From positions 42,600 to 106,599 of the forward strand of contig JACIZI010000010.1 in assembly GCA_014359475.1 (NCBI GenBank): a DNA stretch of 64,000 nucleotides, in the 5' to 3' direction. This document shows positions 51,292 through 60,329 of the stretch, piece after piece. Positions within the stretch are counted from its first letter, which is position 1, and each line of letters begins with the position of its first letter. Both the position numbers and the translations under genes were made by a program. The notes beneath the pieces are model-generated. The model saw only the letters and a program-made list of their open reading frames with translations, did no database searches and was not told the origin of the DNA. Source of the stretch: Marinobacter sp. GTDB lineage: Bacteria > Pseudomonadota > Gammaproteobacteria > Pseudomonadales > Oleiphilaceae.

Positions 51292-52683
51292 ATTACTGAC
51301 CAGACCCGTCTCCAATGGTGGCGCGACACCCTGTACACCTACAGCCGGTGGCAGGTGATTGCCATGCTGTTTCTGGGCTTTTCCGCAGGCCTGCCGTTCC
51401 TCCTGGTCTTCTCCACCCTGAACGCCCGGCTTTCGGACGTGGGTGTGGAAACCGCCACCATCGGGTTCTTCAGCTGGCTGGGCATCACCTATTCCATCAA
51501 GGTGTTCTGGGCGCCGGTGGTGGACCGCCTCAAACTGCCAATACTCGACCGCCTGCTGGGCAAGCGCCGCAGCTGGATTCTGCTGGCCCAGACCGGCATT
51601 GCCACCGGTCTTTATCTGATGGCCCGCGTCGACCCGGTAAATGCCACCCAGACCCTCGCCCTGTGCGGCCTGTTGGTCGCATTTTCATCCGCCACCCAGG
51701 ATGTGGCCATTGATGCCTACCGCATCGAGATTGCTAATGAACGGCTGCAGGCGGCCCTGGCGGCCACCTATATCTTCGGCTACCGGCTGGCGCTCCTGGT
51801 GGCCGGTGCAGGGGCGCTTTATATTGCGGAATTCTGGTCCTGGCAGGTGTCCTACGAGGTAATGGCTCTGCTGGTGGGCACAGGCATGGCAACAGTGCTG
51901 ATCGTCCGGGAGCCCGCGGTAAACCACTTCGCTGTTGCCCGGGACATCGCCCGGCGGGTCGAGGAGGAGGCCAGCAAACGCAGCCACCTGTCTCCGGGAA
52001 TGGCCCGCTTCACTGGCTGGTTCTACGCGGCCATTGCCGGCCCCTTTCTGGACTTCTTCCGCCGCTACAGGGAACTGTCCATCGCCATTCTGGTGCTGGT
52101 GGCGGTTTACCGCATCGCCGACATTTCCATGGGCGTGATGGCCAACCCCTTCTATCTGGATTTCATGGGCTTCAGTAAAACCCAGGTGGCGGATGTAACC
52201 AAAGTCTTCGGCTTCTTCATGACCATCGCCGGCTCAATGATTGGCGGGGTACTGGTGGTGCGTTACGGGGTGCTGAAAATCCTGTTGCTGGGCGCCGCCA
52301 TGACGGCCGGCACCAATCTGCTGTTTGTCGGGCTGGCACAATACGAACCAGACATCGCCACCCTGGCGGTCGTGGTCAGCGCCGACAACCTCAGTGGCGG
52401 CATTGCCAATGTGGCGCTGATTGCCTGGCTCTCCGGCATGACCAGCGCATCATTTACCGCCACCCAGTATGCTCTGTTCAGCTCCCTGATGACCCTGCCC
52501 GGCAAGTTCCTGGGCGGTTTCTCGGGCATCATCGTGGAGGACTTCGGTTATGCGGATTTCTTCATCGTGTCAGCCGTGATGGGCCTGCCCGCGATCCTGT
52601 TGAGCCTGTTCATGCTCAAAAACAGAAAACGCCTGGCCACGCTGGCCCCGCACAGCGAGCGGCCTGATCAGAACATTCCGTAA
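51292..52683 (+). CDS. AmpG-like MFS permease, apparent ATT start
   Basis: A 12-helix MFS protein of about 463 residues. YSRWQVIAMLFLGFSAGLPF forms helix 1 and its start; the AmpG/AT1-like pattern is seen in GITYSIKVFWAPVVDRL, LLGKRRSWILLAQTGIATGL and SSATQDVAIDAYRIEI. AmpG imports muropeptides for recycling; acetyl-CoA transporter relatives exist, so the substrate is not certain. Between the yajQ stop and GTG 51355 there is no ATG, GTG or TTG in frame, yet the conserved WWRDTLYTYSRWQ lies there. ATT at 51292, eight bases after GGAG, is the best start. Starting at GTG would cut into helix 1. Confidence 0.82.
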   Translation: MTDQTRLQWWRDTLYTYSRWQVIAMLFLGFSAGLPFLLVFSTLNARLSDVGVETATIGFFSWLGITYSIKVFWAPVVDRLKLPILDRLLGKRRSWILLAQTGIATGLYLMARVDPVNATQTLALCGLLVAFSSATQDVAIDAYRIEIANERLQAALAATYIFGYRLALLVAGAGALYIAEFWSWQVSYEVMALLVGTGMATVLIVREPAVNHFAVARDIARRVEEEASKRSHLSPGMARFTGWFYAAIAGPFLDFFRRYRELSIAILVLVAVYRIADISMGVMANPFYLDFMGFSKTQVADVTKVFGFFMTIAGSMIGGVLVVRYGVLKILLLGAAMTAGTNLLFVGLAQYEPDIATLAVVVSADNLSGGIANVALIAWLSGMTSASFTATQYALFSSLMTLPGKFLGGFSGIIVEDFGYADFFIVSAVMGLPAILLSLFMLKNRKRLATLAPHSERPDQNIP

Positions 52684-52849
52684 CACCCGGATACACATAA
52701 CAAACAGACTTCCGGCCGCCGCAGCCCTACCATAACATTGTGGATGCAGGCAGTGCCCCCGGGGCAGAAGAGTGTGAAGTCCTTCTGCCACCAACCGGGG
52801 AGCTTCCACAACATTTTTGAATTTCAGGCATTTCGTTCTTTTCTCCTTT

Positions 52850-52879
52850 GGCCAGCTTTTTAGCTGGCCTTTCTTTTTT
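52850..52879 (+). terminator. Terminator downstream of the AmpG-like gene
   Basis: GGCCAGCT - TTTT - AGCTGGCC followed by TTTCTTTTTT. The ~290-base gap between the transporter and argG otherwise holds a weak CAGAAG/CTTCTG hairpin around 52770 and no open frame of note. Confidence 0.85.
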
Positions 52880-52976
52880 CCGGCCCCGACAAAGCCGCTG
52901 AAAAGCCCGGGAACATGGGCTGTGACCGATCGCGCCATGCCCTGCTCCCGTTTTCTTCAGCCCCCGGGTTCACGCC

Positions 52977-54188
52977 TCAGAGTTTGCGGCCTTTCCCTGC
53001 AGCAATCCGCAACCGCAGCGCGTTCAGCTTGATAAAGCCTTCCGCATCCTTCTGATCGTAGGCACCCTGATCTTCCTCAAAGGTGGCAATCTTCTCGTCG
53101 AACAGGGAATCCTCAGACTTGCGGCCAACCACATCCACGTTGCCCTTGTAGAGCTTCAGGCGAACGGTGCCGTTCACATAATGCTGGGTCTGGTCGATCA
53201 GCGCCTGCAGCGCCTCACGCTCCGGGGACCACCAGTAACCGTTGTAGATCACCTCGGCATAGCGGGGCATGATGCTGTCTTTCAGGTGCGCCACTTCCCG
53301 GTCCAGCGTGATGGACTCAATGGCACGGTGAGCACGCAGCATGATGGTGCCACCCGGGGTCTCATAACAGCCGCGGGACTTCATGCCCACGTAGCGGTTC
53401 TCGACGATATCCAGGCGACCAATACCATTCGCGCCGGCAACCCTGTTCAGGGTTTCCAGCACTTCATGGGCCTTCATCTCCTGACCATCAACGGCAACAA
53501 TGTCGCCCTTCTTATAGGTCAGCTCAATGTAGGTCGGCTTATCCGGCGCGGCTTCCGGAGACACACTCCAGCGCCACATATCTTCCTCGGCTTCCGCCCA
53601 GGGATCTTCCAGATTGATACCTTCATAGGAGATGTGCAGCAGGTTGGCATCCATGGAGTAAGGCGACTTGCCCTTCTTCTTCTCCACCGGAATATTGCGC
53701 TCGTCACAGTACTGGAGCAACTTCTCGCGGGAGTTCAGATCCCACTCACGCCAGGGCGCAATCACCTTCACACCCGGCTTGAGCGCGTATGCGCCCAGCT
53801 CGAAACGCACCTGATCGTTACCCTTGCCGGTAGCACCGTGGGAAATGGCATCGGCACCGGTTTCATTGGCAATCTCGATCAGTCGACGGGAGATCAGCGG
53901 GCGGGCAATGGAGGTGCCCAGCAGGTATTCGCCTTCATAAACGGTGTTGGCGCGGAACATCGGGAACACGTAGTCGCGCACAAACTCCTCGCGCAGATCC
54001 TCGATGTAAATTTCCTTAACGCCCAACGCCTCGGCTTTCGCCCGCGCCGGCTCAACTTCCTCGCCCTGGCCGATGTCGGCGGTGAACGTCACCACCTCAC
54101 AGTTATAGGTATCCTGCAACCACCGCACGATAACGGAAGTATCCAGGCCACCGGAATAGGCCAGCACCACCTTATTAATATCAGACAT
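52977..54188 (-). CDS. argG: Argininosuccinate synthase
   Basis: A 403-residue enzyme that joins citrulline and aspartate with ATP in arginine synthesis. The PP-loop is [20 protein letters not shown], followed by [36 protein letters not shown] for citrulline and ATP contacts, and [20 protein letters not shown] in the C-terminal domain. The start at 54188 ([12 protein letters not shown]) is the family start; an extension of 14 codons upstream is not conserved. Monocistronic; its upstream region runs into the palindromic repeat at 54279. Confidence 0.97.
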   Translation of the reverse strand: MSDINKVVLAYSGGLDTSVIVRWLQDTYNCEVVTFTADIGQGEEVEPARAKAEALGVKEIYIEDLREEFVRDYVFPMFRANTVYEGEYLLGTSIARPLISRRLIEIANETGADAISHGATGKGNDQVRFELGAYALKPGVKVIAPWREWDLNSREKLLQYCDERNIPVEKKKGKSPYSMDANLLHISYEGINLEDPWAEAEEDMWRWSVSPEAAPDKPTYIELTYKKGDIVAVDGQEMKAHEVLETLNRVAGANGIGRLDIVENRYVGMKSRGCYETPGGTIMLRAHRAIESITLDREVAHLKDSIMPRYAEVIYNGYWWSPEREALQALIDQTQHYVNGTVRLKLYKGNVDVVGRKSEDSLFDEKIATFEEDQGAYDQKDAEGFIKLNALRLRIAAGKGRKL

Positions 54189-54278
54189 GCCCTTGCTCCA
54201 GACTGAACAGAATGGATGTGTTGAAAACAAGGCGCATATTGTACGGGAGAGCGGGGGGAATGGCTATTGGGGATGATT

Positions 54279-54481
54279 TGCCGCGGAATCCGCGGAAGGA
54301 CGCGGAAAGAAAAGACCTGAAGAAATTTAGCCACAGAAACCACAGAAACCACAGAAACCACGAAATTAAAAACCCAATAACGTATTATCTTTAATCAGTT
54401 TTCCGTGTTCTTCCGTGGATTCCGCGGCCAAAAAAAGATCTTTTCATCTTTTCCTTCCGCGTCCTTCCGCGGATTCCGCGG
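54279..54481. repeat. Palindromic ~200-bp intergenic repeat, copy A
   Basis: Left arm 54279-54315 (GCCGCGGAATCCGCGGAAGG, then ACGCGGAAAG) is mirrored by the right arm 54447-54481. A third, variant arm in right-arm orientation sits at 54401-54428 (CCGTGTTCTTCCGTGGATTC). Between them is a short tandem array of CACAGAAACC (54332-54361). The middle stretch 54360-54420 closely matches 57100-57166 in copy B. It occupies the whole gap between argG and fliS, with no gene. Confidence 0.8.
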
Positions 54482-54490
54482 CCAAAATCC

Positions 54491-54898
54491 TTAAACAGCC
54501 GCCTGCCGGGACTGCCCGCTGACCACATCTTCGCGGATGCCATCCCAGCCTTCCTTGATGGCACGGAGCAGGTCCGCCACTTCGTCCAGCTTGGCCACGT
54601 CATTCTTGGCATTGGCCTGGAACAGGGTTCGCTCCATGTAGTCATAAAGCCCTTCCAGCCGGGCCGCCAGGTCACCGCCCTTTTCGAAATCCAGGAAGCC
54701 GCGCAAGCCGCCGATGATCTCAATCGCCTTGGAAATCAGCTTGCCTTTGCCTTCGTAATCCTTCGCCTGCATCCGGGCCTTGGCCATGTTGATGCGCTCA
54801 AGGGCCCCGTTGTACAGAAGCTGGATCAGCTTGTGGGGGTCGGCATCGGTGATGCTGGTTTGGGTGTTTACGCGCTGGTATGCCTGTAAACCGTTCAT
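54491..54898 (-). CDS. fliS: Flagellar export chaperone FliS
   Basis: A 135-residue four-helix protein that binds the C-terminus of flagellin to stop early polymerisation. MNGLQAYQRVNTQTSITDAD, PHKLIQLLYNGALERINMAK and GGLRGFLDFEKGGDLAARLE are typical, ending with a short tail SGQSRQAAV. It lies 37 bases downstream of fliD in the usual flaG-fliD-fliS order. Confidence 0.95.
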   Translation of the reverse strand: MNGLQAYQRVNTQTSITDADPHKLIQLLYNGALERINMAKARMQAKDYEGKGKLISKAIEIIGGLRGFLDFEKGGDLAARLEGLYDYMERTLFQANAKNDVAKLDEVADLLRAIKEGWDGIREDVVSGQSRQAAV

Positions 54899-54934
54899 AG
54901 TTGACCTCTTGGTTCGCTAACTGGCGTTCGCCGG

Positions 54935-56926
54935 TCAGTTGTTGTTCCGATTGTTCTGGGGGGCCAGTGCGGCCAATTGCTGCGTTACATAGTCCCGGGT
55001 GCTGTTGAGCTGGGAAATCAGGGAATCGGCGGCGCTGAACTGGGCGACCAGCCGCTCCCGGTAAGAGACAATACGCGCCTCAAGCCGGGCCCGGTTTTCC
55101 TGTATCTGTTCAAGATCGCGGTTCAGGCTGTCTGTGCGGGACTCGATCGCACCGCCGGCACCCACCATGCGGGAGATCATATCGACGGTGCGCTCGCCTA
55201 CACCTTCAATGAAGGTGATTGAGCCCCGGTCACCGGTCTGATCTCCCAGAATGCGCACCTGCAATCCGGAGGCACCGCCATTGCCGTTGCCAAGATAGAG
55301 CACCTGGCCATCACCCTCAGCGGTCCGGCCGTCGATAGTACCCGCCACATCCAGGCCGCCTGTGCTGGTTGCAGCATCCAGCCCGAAGTAGGCGGCATCT
55401 TCAGCCGATGACAAGGTGACACTGGACTCGCTGCCGTACCGTGAAGAGGTAAAGGTCAGGTTGCCGCCGCCATCCACACCGGCCTGCAGGGAAACACCCG
55501 CAGCATTGAGCGCGTTGTTGCCGTCCAGCTGCGCCTGAATCTCATCGAGCATGCTCTGCTGGTCGTTATAGGTGCCCTGCGTAAGCGCCAGGTTGACGGT
55601 AATGTCCCCGTTAACAGACAGAGTCAGTTCATCGTTCGTATCTGCGATAGTGAAGCTGTTTCCCAGAGCAGAACCACCCGCAAGCTGCCCCCGTGTGGCG
55701 ACCTGAGTCACGTTAATCCCATAGCTGCCCGGCTGGGTATTCAGACCACTGCGCACAAACTCTACCTGGCTGTCAGTGGCTCTGCCCTGCTCCGCGAAGA
55801 GCGCGGTTACATCATCCGGATTGGCCTTGAGCTGCTCCTCAAATTTCGCCCGGTCAAATTCCAGGCCGCCGGTCTGCCAGTCAGTGGTAATGCCCACATC
55901 GGCGAGGCTTCGCACACTGGCGTTTTCCATGCCCGGCACAACACGGGTAAGAATATTGCGCAACTGGCCCTGGATATTGCGGACCGTGGAATCACCCGTC
56001 AGCAGGCTGCCGGTGCCCGCTTCTGCATTAAAACCGGCCAGGCTATCAATGGTGGATTGCAGGGCGTTGAACTTATCCACAAACCCCTGCACCCGGTCCG
56101 CCACCGCACCAAAATCCTGGGAGACCTTGATGGTAGAGGTTCCCTCGGCCTGGATATCAAAGGTCAAGCCGTCGATGACATTCTCGAAGGTATTCGTGGA
56201 ACGAGTGACCTGAACCCCGTTAATCTTCATCACCGCATCACTGGCAGCTATAGTCTGCTCCAGACCCGCGCCCGCATCCATACCATCATTAAAAGCAAAG
56301 CGCGAAAGGCCCTGATTGTCGGTATTGCTGCCTCCGTTATCACCGGTAACGGAAATACTGACCGCGTTGGCCGTACCGGTCTCATCCGCTGACAACACCA
56401 GCTGGAAGCCATCACCGGTATCAATCACACCGGCCGAAACGCCGGCACCGGATTCGTTAATGGCATTAGCCAGCCCCTGCAGGCTGTCATTGCTGTTATC
56501 GATGGTAATATTGGTGATCTTGTCACCCACAGACAACTGCAAAGTGCCCTGCCCCACACTGGTTGAGTCCCGGTCGGCAAACACGGCCTGCGAGGCCAGC
56601 GCCTGTGCCGATGCCAGGCTGGTCACCTCAACACTATAGGTGCCGCGACTGGCCCTGGCGCTATCCACGGATACCCCGATATCCTCATTGGACGAGGAGG
56701 CGGAAAAGGCTTTGAGGTTATCCGGCGCACTCAACTGACGCATGGGCAGGCGCAATTCGGTAACCGCACTGCGCAGCTTGCCATAGGCCGACAACAGCGC
56801 TTCCGTCTGCTGGGTCTTCCGGGTCAGCCGGGTGTCCGTGGGCTTACGCTCCGCGGCAACCAGCTGATCCACCAGATCCGAGTTAAGAACCCCGGAACCA
56901 ACCCCTAACGATGATATACCTGCCAT
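54935..56926 (-). CDS. fliD: Flagellar hook-associated protein 2 (filament cap)
   Basis: A 663-residue cap protein placed at the filament tip to fold incoming flagellin. The N-terminus MAGISSLGVGSGVLNSDLVD and the C-terminal coiled segment ESRTDSLNRDLEQIQENRAR are conserved, while the middle domains are variable, as is normal. The start at 56926 was chosen over an ATG six bases earlier because AGGAGG is then seven bases upstream. A near-perfect sigma-28 promoter lies at 56969-56995. Confidence 0.95.
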   Translation of the reverse strand: MAGISSLGVGSGVLNSDLVDQLVAAERKPTDTRLTRKTQQTEALLSAYGKLRSAVTELRLPMRQLSAPDNLKAFSASSSNEDIGVSVDSARASRGTYSVEVTSLASAQALASQAVFADRDSTSVGQGTLQLSVGDKITNITIDNSNDSLQGLANAINESGAGVSAGVIDTGDGFQLVLSADETGTANAVSISVTGDNGGSNTDNQGLSRFAFNDGMDAGAGLEQTIAASDAVMKINGVQVTRSTNTFENVIDGLTFDIQAEGTSTIKVSQDFGAVADRVQGFVDKFNALQSTIDSLAGFNAEAGTGSLLTGDSTVRNIQGQLRNILTRVVPGMENASVRSLADVGITTDWQTGGLEFDRAKFEEQLKANPDDVTALFAEQGRATDSQVEFVRSGLNTQPGSYGINVTQVATRGQLAGGSALGNSFTIADTNDELTLSVNGDITVNLALTQGTYNDQQSMLDEIQAQLDGNNALNAAGVSLQAGVDGGGNLTFTSSRYGSESSVTLSSAEDAAYFGLDAATSTGGLDVAGTIDGRTAEGDGQVLYLGNGNGGASGLQVRILGDQTGDRGSITFIEGVGERTVDMISRMVGAGGAIESRTDSLNRDLEQIQENRARLEARIVSYRERLVAQFSAADSLISQLNSTRDYVTQQLAALAPQNNRNNN

Positions 56927-56968
56927 AACCATGCCTCCTCAAGGGGGCCAAATTCGCTACTGTTCAGT

Positions 56969-56995
56969 TTATCGGCAGCGGGCGGCAAAACTTTG
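56969..56995 (-). promoter_or_regulatory. Sigma-28 (FliA) promoter of fliD
   Basis: On the minus strand CAAAGTTT, 11 bases, GCCGATAA (perfect -10; one mismatch in the -35), about 43 bases upstream of the fliD start codon. Confidence 0.85.
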
Positions 56996-57044
56996 CCCCT
57001 TTAACGCGCCTATTTGTAACAGCCTGTAACGGCATCTTTTTTTA

Positions 57045-57242
57045 GCCGCGGAATCCGCGGAAGGACGCGGAAGGAAAAGATGAAAAAGTTTTTTCAACCA
57101 CGAAACCCACGAAACTAAAAAACCAATAACTCATTGTCCTTAATGATTTTTCCGTGTCCTTCCGTGGCCAATACGTCTTTTAATCTTTTCTTTTTTCCGC
57201 GTCCTTCCGCGGATTCCGCGGCAAATCATCCTTTTCCGCGGC
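57045..57242. repeat. Palindromic ~200-bp intergenic repeat, copy B
   Basis: Same build as copy A. Left arm 57045-57076 (GCCGCGGAATCCGCGGAAGG, then ACGCGGAAGG) is mirrored at 57191-57222, with an extra short CCGCGG arm at 57235-57242. CCACGAAA repeats lie around 57098-57115, and a middle AAACCAATAACTCATTGTCC resembles AAACCCAATAACGTATTATC of copy A. It fills the gap between flaG and fliD upstream of the fliD promoter. Confidence 0.8.
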
Positions 57243-57330
57243 AACCCCAAAACGCAGAACACCGCCAGACCCTCTCAGGTGCGGCGGTGCTGAAATACCG
57301 TTGTTTACCGACCGCCGAAGCGGCAAGCTT

Positions 57331-57765
57331 TTACACTTTAATATTAAACAACGTCAGCGGTTCGTCTTGCTGCAAGTTCTCTGCCAACCTCAATGCCACT
57401 TCATCCGGGATCTGGCGAATCACTTCCCGGGTTTTTTGATCAACCACCTTCACAATGGTATGCCCCAGTTCGTTATCCACTTCAAACTGCAAATCCCGCT
57501 GCACATTCTGAACAAAATCGTTCAGCTGGCTAACCGCATCGTCCAGCTCCTCCCGCTGAGCTTCATTACGCGCCTGCAGCTTTTCAGCTTTCGACACCTC
57601 TGAAGTTGCCTGGGGCTTCTGAACCTGACCGACCGCGGCAGACGAAGCAGCAAGGTCGGAGGCATTCCTGCCTTCGGCCTGAGATGACGACAGTGCCTTC
57701 ACCGGCGCCTGGTCACTGGAACGCACCAGCTTCAGGTTCGGGTTGTTCAGGTTAACGTCATTCAT
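57331..57765 (-). CDS. flaG: Flagellar protein FlaG
   Basis: A 144-residue FlaG protein. The N-terminal half is a low-complexity Ser/Ala/Gln region. The conserved C-terminal half has LNDFVQNVQRDLQFEVDNEL, TIVKVVDQKTREVIRQIPDE and ends LAENLQQDEPLTLFNIKV. FlaG affects filament length in polar-flagellated Gammaproteobacteria. It lies 73 bases after the first flagellin stop, beyond that gene's terminator hairpin. A GAGGTAAAGCT ribosome site precedes its ATG. Confidence 0.92.
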   Translation of the reverse strand: MNDVNLNNPNLKLVRSSDQAPVKALSSSQAEGRNASDLAASSAAVGQVQKPQATSEVSKAEKLQARNEAQREELDDAVSQLNDFVQNVQRDLQFEVDNELGHTIVKVVDQKTREVIRQIPDEVALRLAENLQQDEPLTLFNIKV

Positions 57766-57798
57766 AGCTTTACCTCGCTATCCTCAAACGGCGTTAAA

Positions 57799-57818
57799 CC
57801 GGAGCCCGAGGGCTCCGG
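57799..57818 (-). terminator. Terminator/attenuator after the first flagellin
   Basis: CCGGAGCCC - GA - GGGCTCCGG, followed on the minus strand by TTTAACG. The short T-run suggests partial read-through into flaG. Confidence 0.6.
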
Positions 57819-57838
57819 CCTGTACCGCTATGCCCCGA

Positions 57839-59233
57839 TTACTGCAGGAGGGACAGAACCTGCTGCGGCCGGGCGTTGGCCTGAGCAAGGACGGAGATAC
57901 CGGCCTGCTGCAGTACCTGAGACTTGGCCAGTTTGGCAGTTTCTGAAGCGAAGTCAGCGTCCAGGATACGGCTGTTGGCTGCGCTCAGATTTTCTGAGGT
58001 TGAAGCGATGTTCGAAATTGTGGATTCGAAGCGATTTTGCACCGCACCCAATTCGGCCCGGAGACTGTTAATTTGGTCTAGAGCGAAATCAACAGTAGTA
58101 ATTGCGCTCGCAGCAGATGTTGGGTCTGCAACAGAAAGCGTAGACAGTTTGCTCTGGCTGGCAGTCAGGGAATCGAGGCCATAAGCAGCGTCTTGATCCC
58201 CGCCTACGGCGATAGTATTACCTACGGCACCAGTGAGCTTGATTCCAGACTCGAAAGTTCCCGACTGATCAGTCGTACCGAAAATAAAGGCAGTACCGGT
58301 GCCGCCAGCATCAGCGTCGGCATCTGTCAGAGTGAACTTCGTATCTTGAGAGGTAATCGTTATTTCGTCTGTCGCCGAAACCTCTGCTTTCACCCCAGCA
58401 CCAGCGGCGTTGATCTTCTCTGCAATGTCATTCTCGTCATCCCCGCTGGTCAAGGCGACGTCCGTACCATTGATTTTAATGGTCACATCAGCACCTGCAT
58501 CGGCCACCGTAAATTTCTGGCTCACCTCCGCTTCCCGCTGTGCAGTTACCCCGGTTGTTTCCGTCTTCGCGTTAATAGCATCGACGACTTGGTCGAGGCT
58601 CGTCAGTCCATTCACGTCTATGGCAGTAGCTCCCTCACCGTTACCGCCATCAATAGTTAAATCGCCGGAGCCGTCAGCCCCGTTCGTGAAATCTTTTACT
58701 GCGGTGCCAGTAGCTACAGATGCACCAAGTTGTGATGTGCGAGAGTCAACACCAGACACTTTGATAACTTGACCTTCGTTTGCACCAACCTGGAAAGTCA
58801 GATCTGAAAGGGTCCCATCCAGAATGTTCTGCCCGTTGAATTGTGTACTTTGGGAGATTCGCTCAATTTCATCCTTTAGAGCTGTCACCTCCTGATCAAG
58901 TGCCGCGCGATCTGAACTACTGTTGGTAGAGTTCACTGATTGAACGGAAAGGTCACGGATCCGCTGAAGAGCGTTTGTGATTTCACCAAGCGCACCTTCC
59001 GCTGTCTGAGCGTAGGAAATACCGTCGTTAGCATTTCGTTGAGCAACATTCAGACCCGAGATCTGAGCACTGAAACGAGTTGAAATCGCCAGGCCAGCAG
59101 CATCATCTTTCGCAGAGTTAATGCGTAGACCCGAGGACAAACGCTCAAGAGCTTGATCGTTGAGTTTTTGGGAATTGCTCAGCTGGTTCTGAGCAGACAG
59201 TGACGCAACGTTAGTGTTAATACCGAGAGCCAT
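57839..59233 (-). CDS. fliC: Flagellin (first copy)
   Basis: A 464-residue flagellin. The conserved D0/D1 N-terminus runs from MALGINTNVASLSAQNQLSN through LERLSSGLRINSAKDDAAGL to RIRDLSVQSVNSTNSSSDRA. The C-terminal D1/D0 runs from RAELGAVQNRFESTISNIAS to ISVLAQANARPQQVLSLLQ. The central ~180 residues are variable and surface exposed (TVADAGADVTIKINGTDVAL). A perfectly spaced sigma-28 promoter lies at 59322-59348, so it is a late-class flagellar gene. It faces a second flagellin gene 2.6 kb away in opposite orientation. Confidence 0.97.
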   Translation of the reverse strand: MALGINTNVASLSAQNQLSNSQKLNDQALERLSSGLRINSAKDDAAGLAISTRFSAQISGLNVAQRNANDGISYAQTAEGALGEITNALQRIRDLSVQSVNSTNSSSDRAALDQEVTALKDEIERISQSTQFNGQNILDGTLSDLTFQVGANEGQVIKVSGVDSRTSQLGASVATGTAVKDFTNGADGSGDLTIDGGNGEGATAIDVNGLTSLDQVVDAINAKTETTGVTAQREAEVSQKFTVADAGADVTIKINGTDVALTSGDDENDIAEKINAAGAGVKAEVSATDEITITSQDTKFTLTDADADAGGTGTAFIFGTTDQSGTFESGIKLTGAVGNTIAVGGDQDAAYGLDSLTASQSKLSTLSVADPTSAASAITTVDFALDQINSLRAELGAVQNRFESTISNIASTSENLSAANSRILDADFASETAKLAKSQVLQQAGISVLAQANARPQQVLSLLQ

Positions 59234-59321
59234 AATGCTTCTCCTTCGACGGAAGTCGTTATTTCATGGAAAAGGTCTGGCGCCCGTTTTTTGGTTTGGG
59301 AGCGCCGCCCTGTTACTCCAC

Positions 59322-59348
59322 TTAACGGCGCTGTTCCGGGATGCTTTA
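59322..59348 (-). promoter_or_regulatory. Sigma-28 (FliA) promoter of the first flagellin
   Basis: On the minus strand TAAA, 15 bases, GCCGTTAA (one mismatch from GCCGATAA), about 88 bases upstream of the start codon. The rest of the 337-base gap 59234-59570 holds the AAGGAG leader of fliC and no gene that I can support. Confidence 0.85.
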
Positions 59349-59570
59349 GGAAAAACTTCGGGGAATTTGTAAGGGAATGTAAAGCACGTAATTTGGGGTC
59401 ACAGCAAATTGAGCTGTGTTGTACCAGCCCTGCAGAACTCACGCCCGACTCCCGCTACAATATAAGGCATTGCTGCAATTCACTGGCACTGAAGCCCCCA
59501 TTCTTCCCGATCAAAGGCCGACTGTGCCGTCAGTTCTCAAACAGAATGTTCTGAGGACTGACCCCAACTG

Positions 59571-59909
59571 TCAGTCGGGCATCAACTCTTCCAGGCATTC
59601 CAAAAGCACTGGCACGTTATTCTCCACCACACCCCAGACGATAACAGGATCAACGACCGCATAGCCGTGTATCAGCATATTCCGGAAGGCGATCATTTTT
59701 CGATAGTCTGGAATCGACTGCCCCACCGCAGGAAACTCCTTACACAGCTTGTTGACCGCTTCGCCAACAATTTCGAACTGGCGTTCAGTGGCTGACTGCA
59801 GAAGTTCATCGGTAAGATACTCGCCCTCGGATTTTCCCTCAGTAAATCGGCGGATTTTCAGCGCCGCTTCTTTGATGTCATACAGATACTTCAGGACTTC
59901 AGGCTGCAT
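59571..59909 (-). CDS. hepT: HepT-family ribonuclease toxin (DUF86)
   Basis: A 112-residue HepT protein. The RNase motif R-x4-H-x-Y is present in FRNMLIHGYAVVD, and the helical body (YLYDIKEAALKIRRFTEGKS; ATERQFEIVGEAVNKLCKEF) is typical. In studied pairs MntA adenylylates the motif Tyr and so neutralises the toxin. The gene overlaps the mntA-type gene by 11 bases. It is the downstream member of the operon, the usual order for this system. Confidence 0.92.
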   Translation of the reverse strand: MQPEVLKYLYDIKEAALKIRRFTEGKSEGEYLTDELLQSATERQFEIVGEAVNKLCKEFPAVGQSIPDYRKMIAFRNMLIHGYAVVDPVIVWGVVENNVPVLLECLEELMPD

Positions 59910-60222
59910 ACAGCGCCCTCTGACCCGCCATGACTGATTGGCGAAAATACGGGTTGGTCAAAGAAGCCTTGGTTATCAAATCAACTGGCCGATTGAAAAG
60001 CGCCTCCAACTCCAACTTCAAGTCAAAGAACGCATCTGCGATTTGACTAGCCGACAGATCGGCTTCAAACGACACAAGGAAATCCAGGTCACTATCTTGC
60101 TGGAAACGGGCGGTTGTTGCCGAGCCAAATACTGCGAGGTAGCTAACATGATGCCGCCTGCAGAGTGCTGCCAGGTTGCCTTCATGCTGTGTCAGAATTT
60201 CTGGAATGGTAGTCTCTGCCAT
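59899..60222 (-). CDS. mntA: MntA-family minimal nucleotidyltransferase antitoxin
   Basis: A 107-residue nucleotidyltransferase. The motif GS-x10-D-x-D is intact in FGSATTARFQQDSDLDFLV, and a third Asp lies in FNRPVDLITKASL. It would transfer AMP to the HepT tyrosine. The ATG at 60222 is used here; TTG at 60252 or GTG at 60240 are also possible, the first with AAGGA directly in front. A TATACT box at 60258-60263 is the likely -10. Operon with hepT, 11-base overlap. Confidence 0.9.
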   Translation of the reverse strand: MAETTIPEILTQHEGNLAALCRRHHVSYLAVFGSATTARFQQDSDLDFLVSFEADLSASQIADAFFDLKLELEALFNRPVDLITKASLTNPYFRQSVMAGQRALYAA

Positions 60223-60329
60223 GACATCGGATCCGATCACGATAATATCCAATCCTTAGTATAGTGGCTTATATGTTTGAGTGCAGGTTACGGCAGACAC
60301 GATCGACTTCAACTCTGTTGAAGCCGGGA

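Noticed and set aside
51355-51357. GTG as start of the AmpG-like transporter
   Set aside because: It would remove conserved residues leading into helix 1 and has no ribosome site; ATT 51292 fits better.
54330-54363. Tandem CACAGAAACC units considered as a CRISPR array
   Set aside because: The units are about 10 bases with no spacers, and they belong to the palindromic repeat element; no cas gene is present.
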